62,133 nt of DNA from CAVVTR01 sp963751245 (GTDB taxonomy: Bacteria; Acidobacteriota; Thermoanaerobaculia; Thermoanaerobaculales; Thermoanaerobaculaceae), in assembly GCA_963751245.1 (NCBI GenBank), contig CAVVTR010000017.1, positions 1 through 62,133 on the forward strand, in the 5' to 3' direction. Shown piece by piece: positions 52,832-61,751 of the stretch. Both the position numbers and the translations under genes were made by a program. The stretch's first letter is position 1; every line of letters begins with the position of its first letter. The notes beneath the pieces were generated by a model, which saw only the letters and a list, made by a program, of their open reading frames with translations, was not told where the DNA came from and ran no database searches.

Positions 52832-53947
52832 TCAGGTCAGGAGGCGGGCGACGAGGTCGCCGGCCACGTAGCCCACGCCGGCGACACCCAGGCCGACCAG
52901 GAACATGTCGATGCCCGAGCGCAGGATGCCGCGCCCCGTGAACACGCTGCGCGCGGCGCCCACCGCAAAGTGGGACGCCATGGCGAGGAGGAAGGAAGTC
53001 CAGATCGCCGCCGCGTGGGGCAGCACCAGGAACGGCGCCACCGGGATGAACGCGCCCACCGCGGTGGCCACGCCGGTGACCCACCCCTCCTTGAGCGGGG
53101 TGCTGCGCTGCTCGCCGATGCCGAGCTCCTCGCGGACCTGCTCCGCGAGGGCGCGCTCGGGATCGGCGATGACCTCCCGGGCCATGCGCTTCGCGGCCTC
53201 CGCCTCGATCCCCTTGGCCTCGTAGATGGCGGCCAGCTCCTCCGCCTCGACCTCGGGCATGAGCTGGATCTCGGCGGCCTCCATGGCGATCTCGTGGTCG
53301 TAGACCTCCTGCTCGCTCTTCGCCGCCAGGTAGCCCGAGGAGCCCATTGAGAGCGCGTCGGCGATGGTTCCGGCGAGGCCGGAGAGGAGGATGAAGTGGG
53401 GAGCGACGGCGGCGCCGAGAACGCCGGCGACCAGCCCGAAGTTGGCGGTCAAGCCGTCGTTGAACCCGTAGACCACGTTGCGAAGGAACCCGCCGGAGGC
53501 GGCCTGGTGCCAGGGCTCGCCCTCCTTGCCGGTGATCCCTCCGAGGGTCTCGGCGTGCTGGGCCGACTCCCGCGCGAGGCGCAGAGCGGCGCCCTTCGCC
53601 TCGCCCTCCCCGGTGCTGCGGTACATCGCCAGGTAGCCCTTGACCTCGCGGCCCTCCTCGCGCAGTAGCAGGTTGGTGAGAATGCCGGGGCCGAAGCGGC
53701 GAGCCGTCCAGGCCAGCACGCGTGCCCGCGCCGAGGGCTTCGCCCTGGGCAGCTTGACGCCGGCGTCCTCGAGCATCCCGGCCCACAGCGCGGTGTGGCG
53801 GTCCTCGATGCCCGCGAGGCGTTGGTAGATGCCGCGCCTGGCCGGGTCCGGCTCAGCGCTGACGAGGACGCGGTAGAGGAACGCCGCGTCGGCCTCGTCG
53901 TGCCAGTGCTCGAGAAGCTCCTTGACGGAGGGGGGCTCGGCGCTCAT
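52832..53947 (-). CDS. mbfA: Ferritin-like/VIT1 fusion iron transporter (MbfA type)
   Basis: 371 residues. The first about 140 form a four-helix rubrerythrin/ferritin-like domain with iron-ligand motifs (HWHDEADAAFLYR, E48-D49-R50-H51 in GIEDRH, and ARESAQHAE). The rest is a CCC1/VIT1-type membrane domain (NVVYGFNDGLTANFGLVAGVLGAA, GSSGYLAAKSEQEVYDHEIAMEAAEI, GWVTGVATAVGAFIPVAPFLVLP). In MbfA-type proteins the ferritin domain senses or gathers iron and the membrane domain exports iron or manganese, protecting against peroxide. GGAGC precedes the ATG. It is divergent from the exported-protein operon. Confidence 0.9.
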   Translation of the reverse strand: MSAEPPSVKELLEHWHDEADAAFLYRVLVSAEPDPARRGIYQRLAGIEDRHTALWAGMLEDAGVKLPRAKPSARARVLAWTARRFGPGILTNLLLREEGREVKGYLAMYRSTGEGEAKGAALRLARESAQHAETLGGITGKEGEPWHQAASGGFLRNVVYGFNDGLTANFGLVAGVLGAAVAPHFILLSGLAGTIADALSMGSSGYLAAKSEQEVYDHEIAMEAAEIQLMPEVEAEELAAIYEAKGIEAEAAKRMAREVIADPERALAEQVREELGIGEQRSTPLKEGWVTGVATAVGAFIPVAPFLVLPHAAAIWTSFLLAMASHFAVGAARSVFTGRGILRSGIDMFLVGLGVAGVGYVAGDLVARLLT

Positions 53948-54087
53948 TGCGACAGCGTAGCGCCCGCGCGCTGTCGCGTCGAGGGCGTCGAGCGGTGCGA
54001 GCGTGGCGCCGGGCCGCTCGTGCTAGACTTTCACAAACGCGCCACATCATCCAGAAAGAGTCACGAGCAGCACTCCGGAGAACGCCG

Positions 54088-55602
54088 ATGAAGCCAGCGC
54101 CCCGAGGCCCTCGACCCAGGACCGGAGACGTGGAGAGGCGTCGGCGGCCGGCGTGCCGGACCGCCGTGGGGACGGCGCTCGCCGTGGCCCTCCTCGTCGC
54201 CGTGACGCCGGCGGGGGCGGCCCCGCCGCCGCAGAGCCCGGGGCTGGAGATCCACGAGGTCTCGGTGGCGCCGTACCCGCCGGTGACGGGCCGCCCGCTT
54301 GTCCTCACGGTGACGTTTTCCGCCGGGCGCGGCACCGCCGGCTCCGCCGCGTTCACGGTGGCGGTGGAGCAGCAGGGACGCGTCCTCGCGACCTCGCGCC
54401 CGGTGGACGTGGCGCTGGAGCCCGGGCGCGGGGGCGAGGTCCGCAAGCAGTTCACGGCCGCGTCGCCGGGCCGCTACACCCTGCGCGTGAGGCTGGCCGC
54501 GGGGGGTGTCGCGGCGGAGCGGACCGTCCCCATCGAGGTGGTGGGTGCGGGTGGGCCCGGCGAGGTGGACTGCTCGCACCTGAAGGGCGGCGTCCTCGGC
54601 GTCGACCCCGCCTCCGGCCGGAGCGCCTGCGTGTGCCGTGCGGGCTCTGCGGCCAACGCCGCCGGTACAGAGTGCGTGGACTGCGCCGTGGCCGAGGGAG
54701 CGTTCCGGGCCGCCGCCGGGCGGGGGGACGCCGCCGTCGCGGAGCGGATCGCGGCCGAGGTGCCCGGCTGTCCGTGGGCTACGGGTGCCCGCGCGACCGT
54801 GGCCGATCTGCTCCGCCGCAGGAACGAGGCCGTGTGCGCGGCGCGGGAGCTCGACATCATCCAGGCGGTCAACACCGGTGACGTGGAGAGGACCCAGGCG
54901 CTCATCGGCGGCGCGATGCAGGAGGGGTGCGCGGTGAGCGCGGAGCTCCGGCAGGCCCTCCAGCGCACCATGGAGCGCAAGGAGGCGGAGGCGCAGGAGG
55001 CCCGGCGGCGGGCCGACCAGCAGGCCGCCCGGGCCGCCAACGCCGACACCTGGCGGCGGCTGGCCAACCTGTCGGCGTGGGCGATGTCGGTGGGCCCGAG
55101 AGGCGTGGGCCAGGCCCCGCCGGGCGGGTGGACCAACCCCGGGGCCGTGCCGTTCCTGCCGCCCGCCGGCGGCCCGGCGGGGACGGCCCCGGCCCAGGGG
55201 TCCGCAGCGCCCTCCGGCGCCGGCGAGGAGGAGTGCAGGAAGAGGATCTGCCCCTCCTGCGCCAGCGCCGTCACGCTGCTCGGCACGTCGGTGAGCGAGG
55301 AGTGCGAGCGCTGCCTGGCCGCCAACGCCGAGCGGATCCGGCAGTGCGTTGCCGGGGGCGGTGGGGCTTCCGCCGGACCCGGGGGAGTGGCGGCGGTGGC
55401 CGGGCGGACCGCCGGGTCCGGCCAGTGCTACGTCGCGTCCACCTGGAGCCAGCCGCCGTCGTACGCGGCGGCGTGCGACGGCGGCGACGGCCCGGCCGTG
55501 TGGAAGCTCGCCCAGCAGTCGTACTTCGTGGTCGTGCTGGGCCCGGCGTCGTGGGCGGAGTGCACGCGGTTCATGCGGTCCAAGGGCGTCGCGGGGTGGT
55601 GA
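54088..55602 (+). CDS. Exported Cys-rich protein with Ig-like domain, unknown family
   Basis: 504 residues. The basic N-terminus and helix ALAVALLVAVTPAGAAPPP form a signal peptide (about 1-45). Residues about 50-155 are an Ig-like or CARDB-like beta domain (GLEIHEVSVAPYPPVTGRPLVL to GRYTLRVRLAAGG). A Cys-rich stretch follows (VDCSHLKGG, SACVCRAG, TECVDCAVAEGAF), then a helical part with a coiled coil (MERKEAEAQEARRRADQQAA), a Gly/Pro/Ala linker, a second Cys cluster (CRKRICPSCAS and SEECERCLAANAERIRQC) and a C-terminal module from CYVASTWSQPP. Eighteen or so cysteines in an exported protein imply disulfides. The ATG follows GGAGAAC. It opens the five-gene exported set and a possible -10 box TAGACT lies about 60 bases upstream. 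I do not recognise a family. Confidence 0.78.
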   Translation: MKPAPRGPRPRTGDVERRRRPACRTAVGTALAVALLVAVTPAGAAPPPQSPGLEIHEVSVAPYPPVTGRPLVLTVTFSAGRGTAGSAAFTVAVEQQGRVLATSRPVDVALEPGRGGEVRKQFTAASPGRYTLRVRLAAGGVAAERTVPIEVVGAGGPGEVDCSHLKGGVLGVDPASGRSACVCRAGSAANAAGTECVDCAVAEGAFRAAAGRGDAAVAERIAAEVPGCPWATGARATVADLLRRRNEAVCAARELDIIQAVNTGDVERTQALIGGAMQEGCAVSAELRQALQRTMERKEAEAQEARRRADQQAARAANADTWRRLANLSAWAMSVGPRGVGQAPPGGWTNPGAVPFLPPAGGPAGTAPAQGSAAPSGAGEEECRKRICPSCASAVTLLGTSVSEECERCLAANAERIRQCVAGGGGASAGPGGVAAVAGRTAGSGQCYVASTWSQPPSYAAACDGGDGPAVWKLAQQSYFVVVLGPASWAECTRFMRSKGVAGW

Positions 55603-55613
55603 GGAGGCGATCG

Positions 55614-58600
55614 ATGCGGGCAGGGGCGCGGCAGGCCGTCTGTGTCATCGGGATGCTCGCGGCGTTGGCCGCGATGCCGGCGCGCGGGGAGACGGCGGGC
55701 GAGCTCGTCGCCGCCATCCACTCTCACCGCGTGAGCGGCCGCGTGTCCGAGGCGGTGACCGTCGCGCTGCAGCTGGACCAGCGCGTCCGGAGCGGCGAGG
55801 CGCTCGGCCCGGCCGACCAGGAGGCGTTCAAGGACGAGCTGGAGCAGCTGCGCGATGTGCTCCGCCCCGAGGTGGATGCGCTGACCGCGCGCCTCGTCGC
55901 CGCGGCGGACCGGCTCGCGGAGCTGTCGCCGCAGAACGACCGCTTTCCCCGCCTCGAGGTCATGACGCAGGTCGAGGTCCGCGTGAAGCAGGCGCGGGAC
56001 GGCATCGAGGCCGTCGTCGCGGCGGCGAGGGGCGCCGCCGCCACGCTGGACCTGCGACGGGCGCGGCTCGAGTCGCAGGCCGTCGTGGCGCTCACGCTGC
56101 CGGAGCGCAAGGCCCGGCTGGACGTGGCGGTCCGGTCGTACGGGCCCGCCGCGGACGCTGCGTGTCACGCCGGCGACCTGGAGTCCGCGCAGCGTGCGGC
56201 GGAGGCGGTGACGGCCGCCGAGAAGGAGCTGGCCACCTGCACGGAGGCGGTCCGCCTCTGGCGCCTGGTGGCCGACGACATCGGCAGGGAGGTGGACGAC
56301 GCGCTGGAGGCGGCGGAGGACGCCGCGGCGGAGCTGGAGGAGCTGCCGGAGCGGATCGCGGCCGTCCGCGGATGGATCGCCGAGGGCGTCGAGGCGGCCG
56401 ACATCCCCCGCCGCATCCTGCCCGAGGCGCGCGCCCGCTACGCCGAGGTGGAGGCGGCCCACGGGAAGCTGGCCGGGCCCGCCGACGACCTCAGCTCGGT
56501 CCGCTTTGCCCTCCACCAGGGCGACGTCTCGCTCGGGGCGTACAGCGTCGTACACAGCGCCAAGCGGGTCGTGGCGGGCCTGGAGAGCCTCGTGACGAGA
56601 GCGGAAGCGCTGAGGGAGGCGGATCGGGAGCTGGAGCGCGCCGCCGCCACGGCGGACGGGTACCGCGCGCGCCTCGCGGAGCGGGAACGCCTTGCCGCCG
56701 AGATCGAGGGGGTCGCCGCCCTCGAGGATCTGTGCCCGTCCGAGTGGGAGGCCGCAAGCGCGGCGGTCCTCCGGGTGAGGTCCTGCGTGGCCGGGCAGAA
56801 GCTCCGTGCGGCGGGGCGGGCGCAGAGCGACGCCGTGCCCGCGTCTCCGGTGGCGTCGCCTCCGGCAGGGGCCGTTCCTCCTGGCCCGGCGCCTCCTCGC
56901 CCGCCGGTGGCGCCGCCGGTGCCGACGCCGCCGTCGGAGGGCGAGGTGTTCGGCGGCCTGAGGATCGACCCCCCGGGGGCGCCGGTCCGGGTGCCCGTGG
57001 GGGGCGCCGTGCGCCTGCGCGCGGTGGACATGGGCGACCATCCGGTGGCCGGGGCGCGCTGGCTGTCGACCGACGAGGAGCGGGCCGTGGTCGGCGCCGA
57101 CGGTACCGTCAGGGGCCTGTCCGAGGGACCGGCGACGGTGATGGCGGAGGCCGGCGGCAGTCGCGCGTACGTCGACGTCCTGGTGGTGCCGGAGCCCGGC
57201 GGGGAGGCTGCGGCGCCGCCGGCCGGGGAGGCGGGGGGGATCTCGTTGCTGGGCGAGACGCCGGACGGCCGGCCGACGCCTGCGCCGGGGTGGGACCTCG
57301 ACGCGCAACCTGCCGCGACGCCGGTGCCCGTGCCCTTGCCGTCTCCCGTCCCGGCGGCGGCCACGCCCGCACCGGTCGCGGCCGGAGGCGGGGGGTGGGA
57401 CCTCGACGGCGGTGCTCCTGCCGAGCAGACGCCGCCGCCCGGTGGAGCCGCGCCGGCGGCCACCGCGGCGGCGGACGCGGGCTCCGCGGGGTGGGCCCTC
57501 GACGGGCCCGCACGAGCGGAACCCACGCCTGCCGCGGGGCAGGGCGGGGGGTGGGAGCTCGACGAGAGCCCGGACTCCCCCGCGGGGCTGCGGTTGCTGG
57601 GCGAGGACGCCGCTCCGGCGCCCGCCCCCCGGCCCGACGGGGCCGCGGGCGGGACCTCGCTCGAGGGGACGTGGCGGCTCGGGACCGGCGGGCGGACGAT
57701 CAGCTTCGACTGCAGCGGGGGCGGCGGCGTCTGCGTGTTCGGCGGCTGGCAGCCCGGCGACCCGGCCACGCCGCTCTCTCCGGCCGGACCCGGGCGCTGG
57801 AGGGGGACGGCCAAGGCGTACGGACGTTCAGGGTCGGCGGGCGGTCCCATGCAGGTGACGAGCGTCGACGACGTGGAGCTCGTGGTCACGGTCGAGGGCG
57901 ACCGGGGCACCCTCCGCATGACCACGCCGCGAATCAACCACGGCACCCCCGTGGACATCGCCATGACGCGGGTGGGCGGCGGCACGGCGCCGCGGGACAA
58001 CTCCACGGCGGCCGAGGGCCCGCGCGCCGGGCCGTACCACGAGTTCGCCGCGCTGTGCCGGGTGGGGTGGGCGCAGGGGCTGGCCCGGTTCTCGGTGGGC
58101 GCCGCCGACGCGACGATCGCCGGACACCTGAGAGCGGCGGGCGAGCACGTGATGATGGCGAACCGCACCACCTTCGCGCCGCTGCGGGCCTGGCCTGACT
58201 GGCAGGGAATCCAGGGCCACTACGACGGCCTGGCCGCGAGGCTGCTGCGCGAGCCCGGCGGGCGCTTCCGGGAGCAGCTCGGCGTGGAGCTGGAGATGGC
58301 CTGGGAGGGGCTCGCGGACGCGCTGGCGGTGCAGATGGCGGGCGAGGTGCAGCGCCGGGAGAACTGCGACAGCCACCTGGCTCGCGCCGGCTACCTCCTG
58401 TGCTCGGGGCAGCAGATGCTCCAGATCGCGGACGCGGAGGAGCGCGGGGGGGGCCGCGACCGCGCGGCCGCGATGGCCCAGGAGGGCCGCCGCCGGGAGG
58501 CCGCCGCCCGCCGCGAGCTCGACGCCATGCGCACGGTCCGGCTGGCCTCGGGGTCGTGCGTGGATCTGTCGGCCGTGGCCCCGGAGCTCGACGCCGCGGC

Positions 58601-59060
58601 ATCCGCCCGTTCGACCGCTGCCTCGATGGCGGCGGCCGACAGGGCCTTCGCGGCCGCCCTGACCATCCTCGGCGGCCTGGCCCCGCCCGCGCCGCGCCAC
58701 GAGATCCTGGGCGAGTGGTGCTACTCGATGTTCCTGGACCAGAAGGACCTGGACCACCCCGAAACGCTGTGCCGCATCGGCTTCGCGCAGGAGGGGGAGT
58801 GGGTCGTGGGGCGGCTGGTGCCGGGCTCCTGCACGCCAAAGAAGGCGGAGAGCCTGCTCGCCGGCCCGCCGCCGGTACGGGACGGGCAGGAGCTCCTGCG
58901 GGTGCGCAAGGTGGGAAACGGGGTCTACGAAGGGCAGGGGCTCACCTTCGGGGTGCTGGGCGGCGCCAGGGTCGAGCTCCAGGGCGAGAGGGCGCAGCTG
59001 TTCCGGTGGGACAAGACGTCGAGGGACCATCGGCGTCTGTTCCGCTGCACGGCGCCGTGA
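55614..59060 (+). CDS. Large exported multidomain protein with GWxLD repeats
   Basis: 1,148 residues, unknown as a whole. Signal peptide about 1-26 (VIGMLAALAAMPARGETAG). Residues 27-420 are a long helical/coiled-coil region. A Pro-rich linker then leads to a Big_2-like Ig domain (about 444-525: GGLRIDPPGAPVRVPVGG to AYVDVLVVPEP). Residues about 540-675 hold four short repeats built round W560, W595, W627 and W647 (GWDLD, GWDLD, GWALD, GWELD), with LLGE motifs on either side in Pro/Ala-rich spacers. A beta domain follows (about 680-780: SLEGTWRLGTGGRTISFDCSG), then helices and a C-terminal beta module (GEWCYSMFLDQKDLDHPETLC). No catalytic motif is seen. GAGGAGG precedes the ATG, 11 bases after the preceding stop. 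Confidence 0.82.
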   Translation: MRAGARQAVCVIGMLAALAAMPARGETAGELVAAIHSHRVSGRVSEAVTVALQLDQRVRSGEALGPADQEAFKDELEQLRDVLRPEVDALTARLVAAADRLAELSPQNDRFPRLEVMTQVEVRVKQARDGIEAVVAAARGAAATLDLRRARLESQAVVALTLPERKARLDVAVRSYGPAADAACHAGDLESAQRAAEAVTAAEKELATCTEAVRLWRLVADDIGREVDDALEAAEDAAAELEELPERIAAVRGWIAEGVEAADIPRRILPEARARYAEVEAAHGKLAGPADDLSSVRFALHQGDVSLGAYSVVHSAKRVVAGLESLVTRAEALREADRELERAAATADGYRARLAERERLAAEIEGVAALEDLCPSEWEAASAAVLRVRSCVAGQKLRAAGRAQSDAVPASPVASPPAGAVPPGPAPPRPPVAPPVPTPPSEGEVFGGLRIDPPGAPVRVPVGGAVRLRAVDMGDHPVAGARWLSTDEERAVVGADGTVRGLSEGPATVMAEAGGSRAYVDVLVVPEPGGEAAAPPAGEAGGISLLGETPDGRPTPAPGWDLDAQPAATPVPVPLPSPVPAAATPAPVAAGGGGWDLDGGAPAEQTPPPGGAAPAATAAADAGSAGWALDGPARAEPTPAAGQGGGWELDESPDSPAGLRLLGEDAAPAPAPRPDGAAGGTSLEGTWRLGTGGRTISFDCSGGGGVCVFGGWQPGDPATPLSPAGPGRWRGTAKAYGRSGSAGGPMQVTSVDDVELVVTVEGDRGTLRMTTPRINHGTPVDIAMTRVGGGTAPRDNSTAAEGPRAGPYHEFAALCRVGWAQGLARFSVGAADATIAGHLRAAGEHVMMANRTTFAPLRAWPDWQGIQGHYDGLAARLLREPGGRFREQLGVELEMAWEGLADALAVQMAGEVQRRENCDSHLARAGYLLCSGQQMLQIADAEERGGGRDRAAAMAQEGRRREAAARRELDAMRTVRLASGSCVDLSAVAPELDAAASARSTAASMAAADRAFAAALTILGGLAPPAPRHEILGEWCYSMFLDQKDLDHPETLCRIGFAQEGEWVVGRLVPGSCTPKKAESLLAGPPPVRDGQELLRVRKVGNGVYEGQGLTFGVLGGARVELQGERAQLFRWDKTSRDHRRLFRCTAP

Positions 59061-59088
59061 CCGCCGCGAAGGGGAGGGGGAGGACGGC

Positions 59089-60546
59089 ATGCAGCGACGC
59101 ACCCACGGGGCCGGCCCGACCCGGCCGCCGGATCCGGCGGCAGGGCGGAGCCGGCGCGCCGCCGTCCTCGCGGCGCTTCTGATCGCCGCCGCGGCGAACG
59201 CCGGGGCGGCCAGCTTCGCGAGCCTCATGAACCGGGGCGTCAAGGCCTACCGGAAGGGGAAGCACGCCGAGGCGGCCGAGCTGTTCCGGCAGGCCGAGGC
59301 GAAGGACCCGTCGAGGGTCGAGGCGCCGCACTCCCTGGGGCGGGCCTGCTTCGACCTGGGAGAGTACCGGCAGGCACTCGCCGCGTTCACCCGCGCCGCC
59401 GCGGTCCAGGAGAACGCCGGCGACCTCGGCGGCATCGCCATGTCCCACGTGATGCTCCACCAGTGGGCGCGGGGGCTGCCGTTCGCCCGCCGCGCCGCGG
59501 CGCTCGCCCCCGCGGACGGCAACGTCCTCGACATCCTCGGCATCTGCGCCCTCCACAGCGGAGAGGTGGAGCTGGCGGGATCGGCTTTCGCCGCGGCCCG
59601 GGGGATCGCCGTCAACGGGGTCAACACCACCGGGCTCGCCGAGACGGCCTATGCGCGACGGGACTACGTGCAGGCCCGCCGGCTGGTGGACGAGGGCCTC
59701 GCGGCGTCCTATGCGTCCAACCAGCGGGAGTGGCTGGAGTCGCTGCGCGGGTGGATCGAGCTCGCCGAGGGCCGGCCCGACGCGGCACGGCGGGCGTTCG
59801 GAGGCGCGATCCGTCTCGGCGTGCTGCTGGACCCGAACCCCGAGGGGCTGGCGGTCCGGCGGGTGATGGCCGCGAGCCCCGCGGAGCGCGCCGGGGTGCG
59901 GGAGGGCGACGTCCTCGCCGCCGTCGGAGGCGCCTCCGCCCGGTCGCTCACCGCCGGCACCGTGGACGCGCTCGTGGCGGGGCTGGCCGAGCGCGCCGCG
60001 GTCCGGCTCGACCTCCTCCGCGGCGGCGCCCGGGTGCAGTGCGAGGCCGTGCTCACGTTCGCCCCCGACGCGCGGGCGGCGGCGGTCGCGCAGCCGGCGG
60101 CGCCGGTGCCCGCCACGCCGGGCGTGGTGTTCCTGGACGACGAGCCGCCGGCGGTCGCCCGGCCGGCCGGTGTGCCGGCGGGTCCTGACGTGGCCGGCGA
60201 CGCCGCGCCGCGGGAGCCGAGGCTGCTGGTGCTCGGCGTGCGCGTCGACCCCGCCGTGGTGGCCCCGGGCGCCGGCTTCCGCGTCGTGGTGGAGGCGGAG
60301 GTCTCCGACCCGGCCGCCGGGGCCACGGTGCCGGTCTCGATGGAGCTTGCCGTGGCCCAGGGGGGGGCGGTGCTCGCCAGGGGCGCCGCGACCCGCGCGG
60401 ACGTCCCCAACGGCGCGTCCTCGGTCATCGTCCGGCTGGTGCCCCGGGCCGCGCCGACGCCGGGCACGTACGAGGTGGTCGTGACGCTGAGGACGCGTCT
60501 GAAGGAGGGGACGGGCAAGGCGTCGTTCAAGGTGGAGGGACGATGA
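59089..60546 (+). CDS. Exported TPR-PDZ protein with C-terminal Ig-like domain
   Basis: 485 residues. A signal peptide (RAAVLAALLIAAAANAGAAS, about 23-43) precedes TPR units (LMNRGVKAYRKGKHAEAAELFRQAEAKDP, HSLGRACFDLGEYRQALAAFTRAA) running to about 240. A PDZ-like fold (about 245-325: GLAVRRVMAASPAERAGVREGDVLAAV) comes next, then a Pro/Ala linker and an Ig/CARDB-like domain (about 380-485: RLLVLGVRVDPAVVAPGAGFRVVVEAE) akin to the one in the first protein of the set. It looks like a periplasmic scaffold or adaptor. No protease domain accompanies the PDZ. The stop overlaps the next start (ATGA at 60543). Confidence 0.85.
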   Translation: MQRRTHGAGPTRPPDPAAGRSRRAAVLAALLIAAAANAGAASFASLMNRGVKAYRKGKHAEAAELFRQAEAKDPSRVEAPHSLGRACFDLGEYRQALAAFTRAAAVQENAGDLGGIAMSHVMLHQWARGLPFARRAAALAPADGNVLDILGICALHSGEVELAGSAFAAARGIAVNGVNTTGLAETAYARRDYVQARRLVDEGLAASYASNQREWLESLRGWIELAEGRPDAARRAFGGAIRLGVLLDPNPEGLAVRRVMAASPAERAGVREGDVLAAVGGASARSLTAGTVDALVAGLAERAAVRLDLLRGGARVQCEAVLTFAPDARAAAVAQPAAPVPATPGVVFLDDEPPAVARPAGVPAGPDVAGDAAPREPRLLVLGVRVDPAVVAPGAGFRVVVEAEVSDPAAGATVPVSMELAVAQGGAVLARGAATRADVPNGASSVIVRLVPRAAPTPGTYEVVVTLRTRLKEGTGKASFKVEGR

Positions 60547-61751
60547 GAGCGAAGGGTTGGGCGGTGTGGGCGCTCACCGGGACCCTGGTGGCCTCAGGGG
60601 CGGCGGGGGCGAGCTACGAGAAGCTGATCAAGCGCGGCGTCGAGGCCTACGAGGCGGGGCGGTGGGAGGAGGCGCTGGCGAGCTTCCGCAAGGCCGACGA
60701 GAAGCGCCCCGACCGGTGGGACGTCGCGGTCGACATGGCCTGGTGCCTCTACCAGCTGAAACGCTACCCCGAGGCCGAGGCGTCGTTCCGGCGGGCGTTG
60801 AGCCTCAACGACCACGCGGACGCCTACGAGGGGCTCTCCCGGTCGCTCTACGCGCAGGTCAAGGTCGACGCCGCCCTGGTGGTGTCGCAGCGCTGGGCGG
60901 AGCTGGCGCCGCGGTCGCCGCTCGCCCACATCGCGGTGGGGTGGAACGCCTACGCCGTGGGCAAGGCCGACGTCGCCGCCACCGAGTTCCGCATCGCGGC
61001 CACCCTCGACGACTCCTGGGAGCCGCACTACGGGCTGGGGCAGAGCCTCTGCGACCTCGGCGACTTCGACGGCGCTCTGCGCGAGGCCCGGGTGGCGGCG
61101 GGGAAGCCCGCAACCGGCCAGCAGCGGCGCAAGACCGGCGATCTCGAGGGGAGGGCCCTGCTCGGCCTGGGGCGGTGGGACGAGTCCCGCGCCGCCTTCG
61201 GCCGCAACGTCATCGGGGCGATGGTCGGGGCGCGGCCGGAGGGGATCGCGCTCACCTTCGTGTGGACCAACGGCCCGGTGGCGCGGGCGGGGCTCGAGGA
61301 TGGCGATCTGCTCACCGCCCTGGCGGGGACGGATCTGGCAGGCTTCGACCCCGAGATGTTTCTTGCCATGGTGGAGTCCCTGCCCGCCGGCCGGGAGCTC
61401 CCCGTCTCGGTGGTGCGCGGCGGGCAGACGTTCGAGACGCGGGTGAACCTCCGGCCGGGGGCGCTCCCCGGCGCTCCACCCTCCGGCGCGCCTTGGCTCG
61501 GCGTGACGGTCGCCGTAGCGTCGGGGGGCGTGCTCGTCCGCGACGTCGACGCGGGGGGGCCCGCGGCCGCGGCCGGTCTCCAGGCTGGCGATCTCCTCGT
61601 TTCCTGGGGCGACCGGATGCTCTCGGACACGACGGCGGAGGCGTTCGCGGCACTGGTTCGCGACGCCGGAGCCGGCGCGGCGGTGCGGCTGGGCTACGTC
61701 CGGGGCGGCGCCCTGACCCAGTGCACCGCGACCGTCGCGGCCGCCCCTTGA
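60543..61751 (+). CDS. Exported TPR protein with two PDZ domains
   Basis: 402 residues. The signal peptide (VWALTGTLVASGAAGASYE) is followed by TPR units with the same opening as its neighbour (LIKRGVEAYEAGRWEEALASFRKADEKRP, MAWCLYQLKRYPEAEASFRRAL). Two PDZ folds follow: about 225-310 (GIALTFVWTNGPVARAGLEDGDLLTAL) and about 318-400 (PWLGVTVAVASGGVLVRDV and GPAAAAGLQAGDLLVSWGDR). It is probably a paralogue of the preceding gene, with a second PDZ in place of the Ig domain. The stop overlaps a TTG that begins the next gene. Confidence 0.87.
   Translation: MRAKGWAVWALTGTLVASGAAGASYEKLIKRGVEAYEAGRWEEALASFRKADEKRPDRWDVAVDMAWCLYQLKRYPEAEASFRRALSLNDHADAYEGLSRSLYAQVKVDAALVVSQRWAELAPRSPLAHIAVGWNAYAVGKADVAATEFRIAATLDDSWEPHYGLGQSLCDLGDFDGALREARVAAGKPATGQQRRKTGDLEGRALLGLGRWDESRAAFGRNVIGAMVGARPEGIALTFVWTNGPVARAGLEDGDLLTALAGTDLAGFDPEMFLAMVESLPAGRELPVSVVRGGQTFETRVNLRPGALPGAPPSGAPWLGVTVAVASGGVLVRDVDAGGPAAAAGLQAGDLLVSWGDRMLSDTTAEAFAALVRDAGAGAAVRLGYVRGGALTQCTATVAAAP

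Noticed and set aside
53451..53460. Idea that 1,000-base scale strand switches mark operon insertions throughout the window
   Set aside because: Gene orientation changes are ordinary here and base composition stays uniform. Only the region at 35623-36545 and the repeat at 13491-14035 show other signs of turnover.
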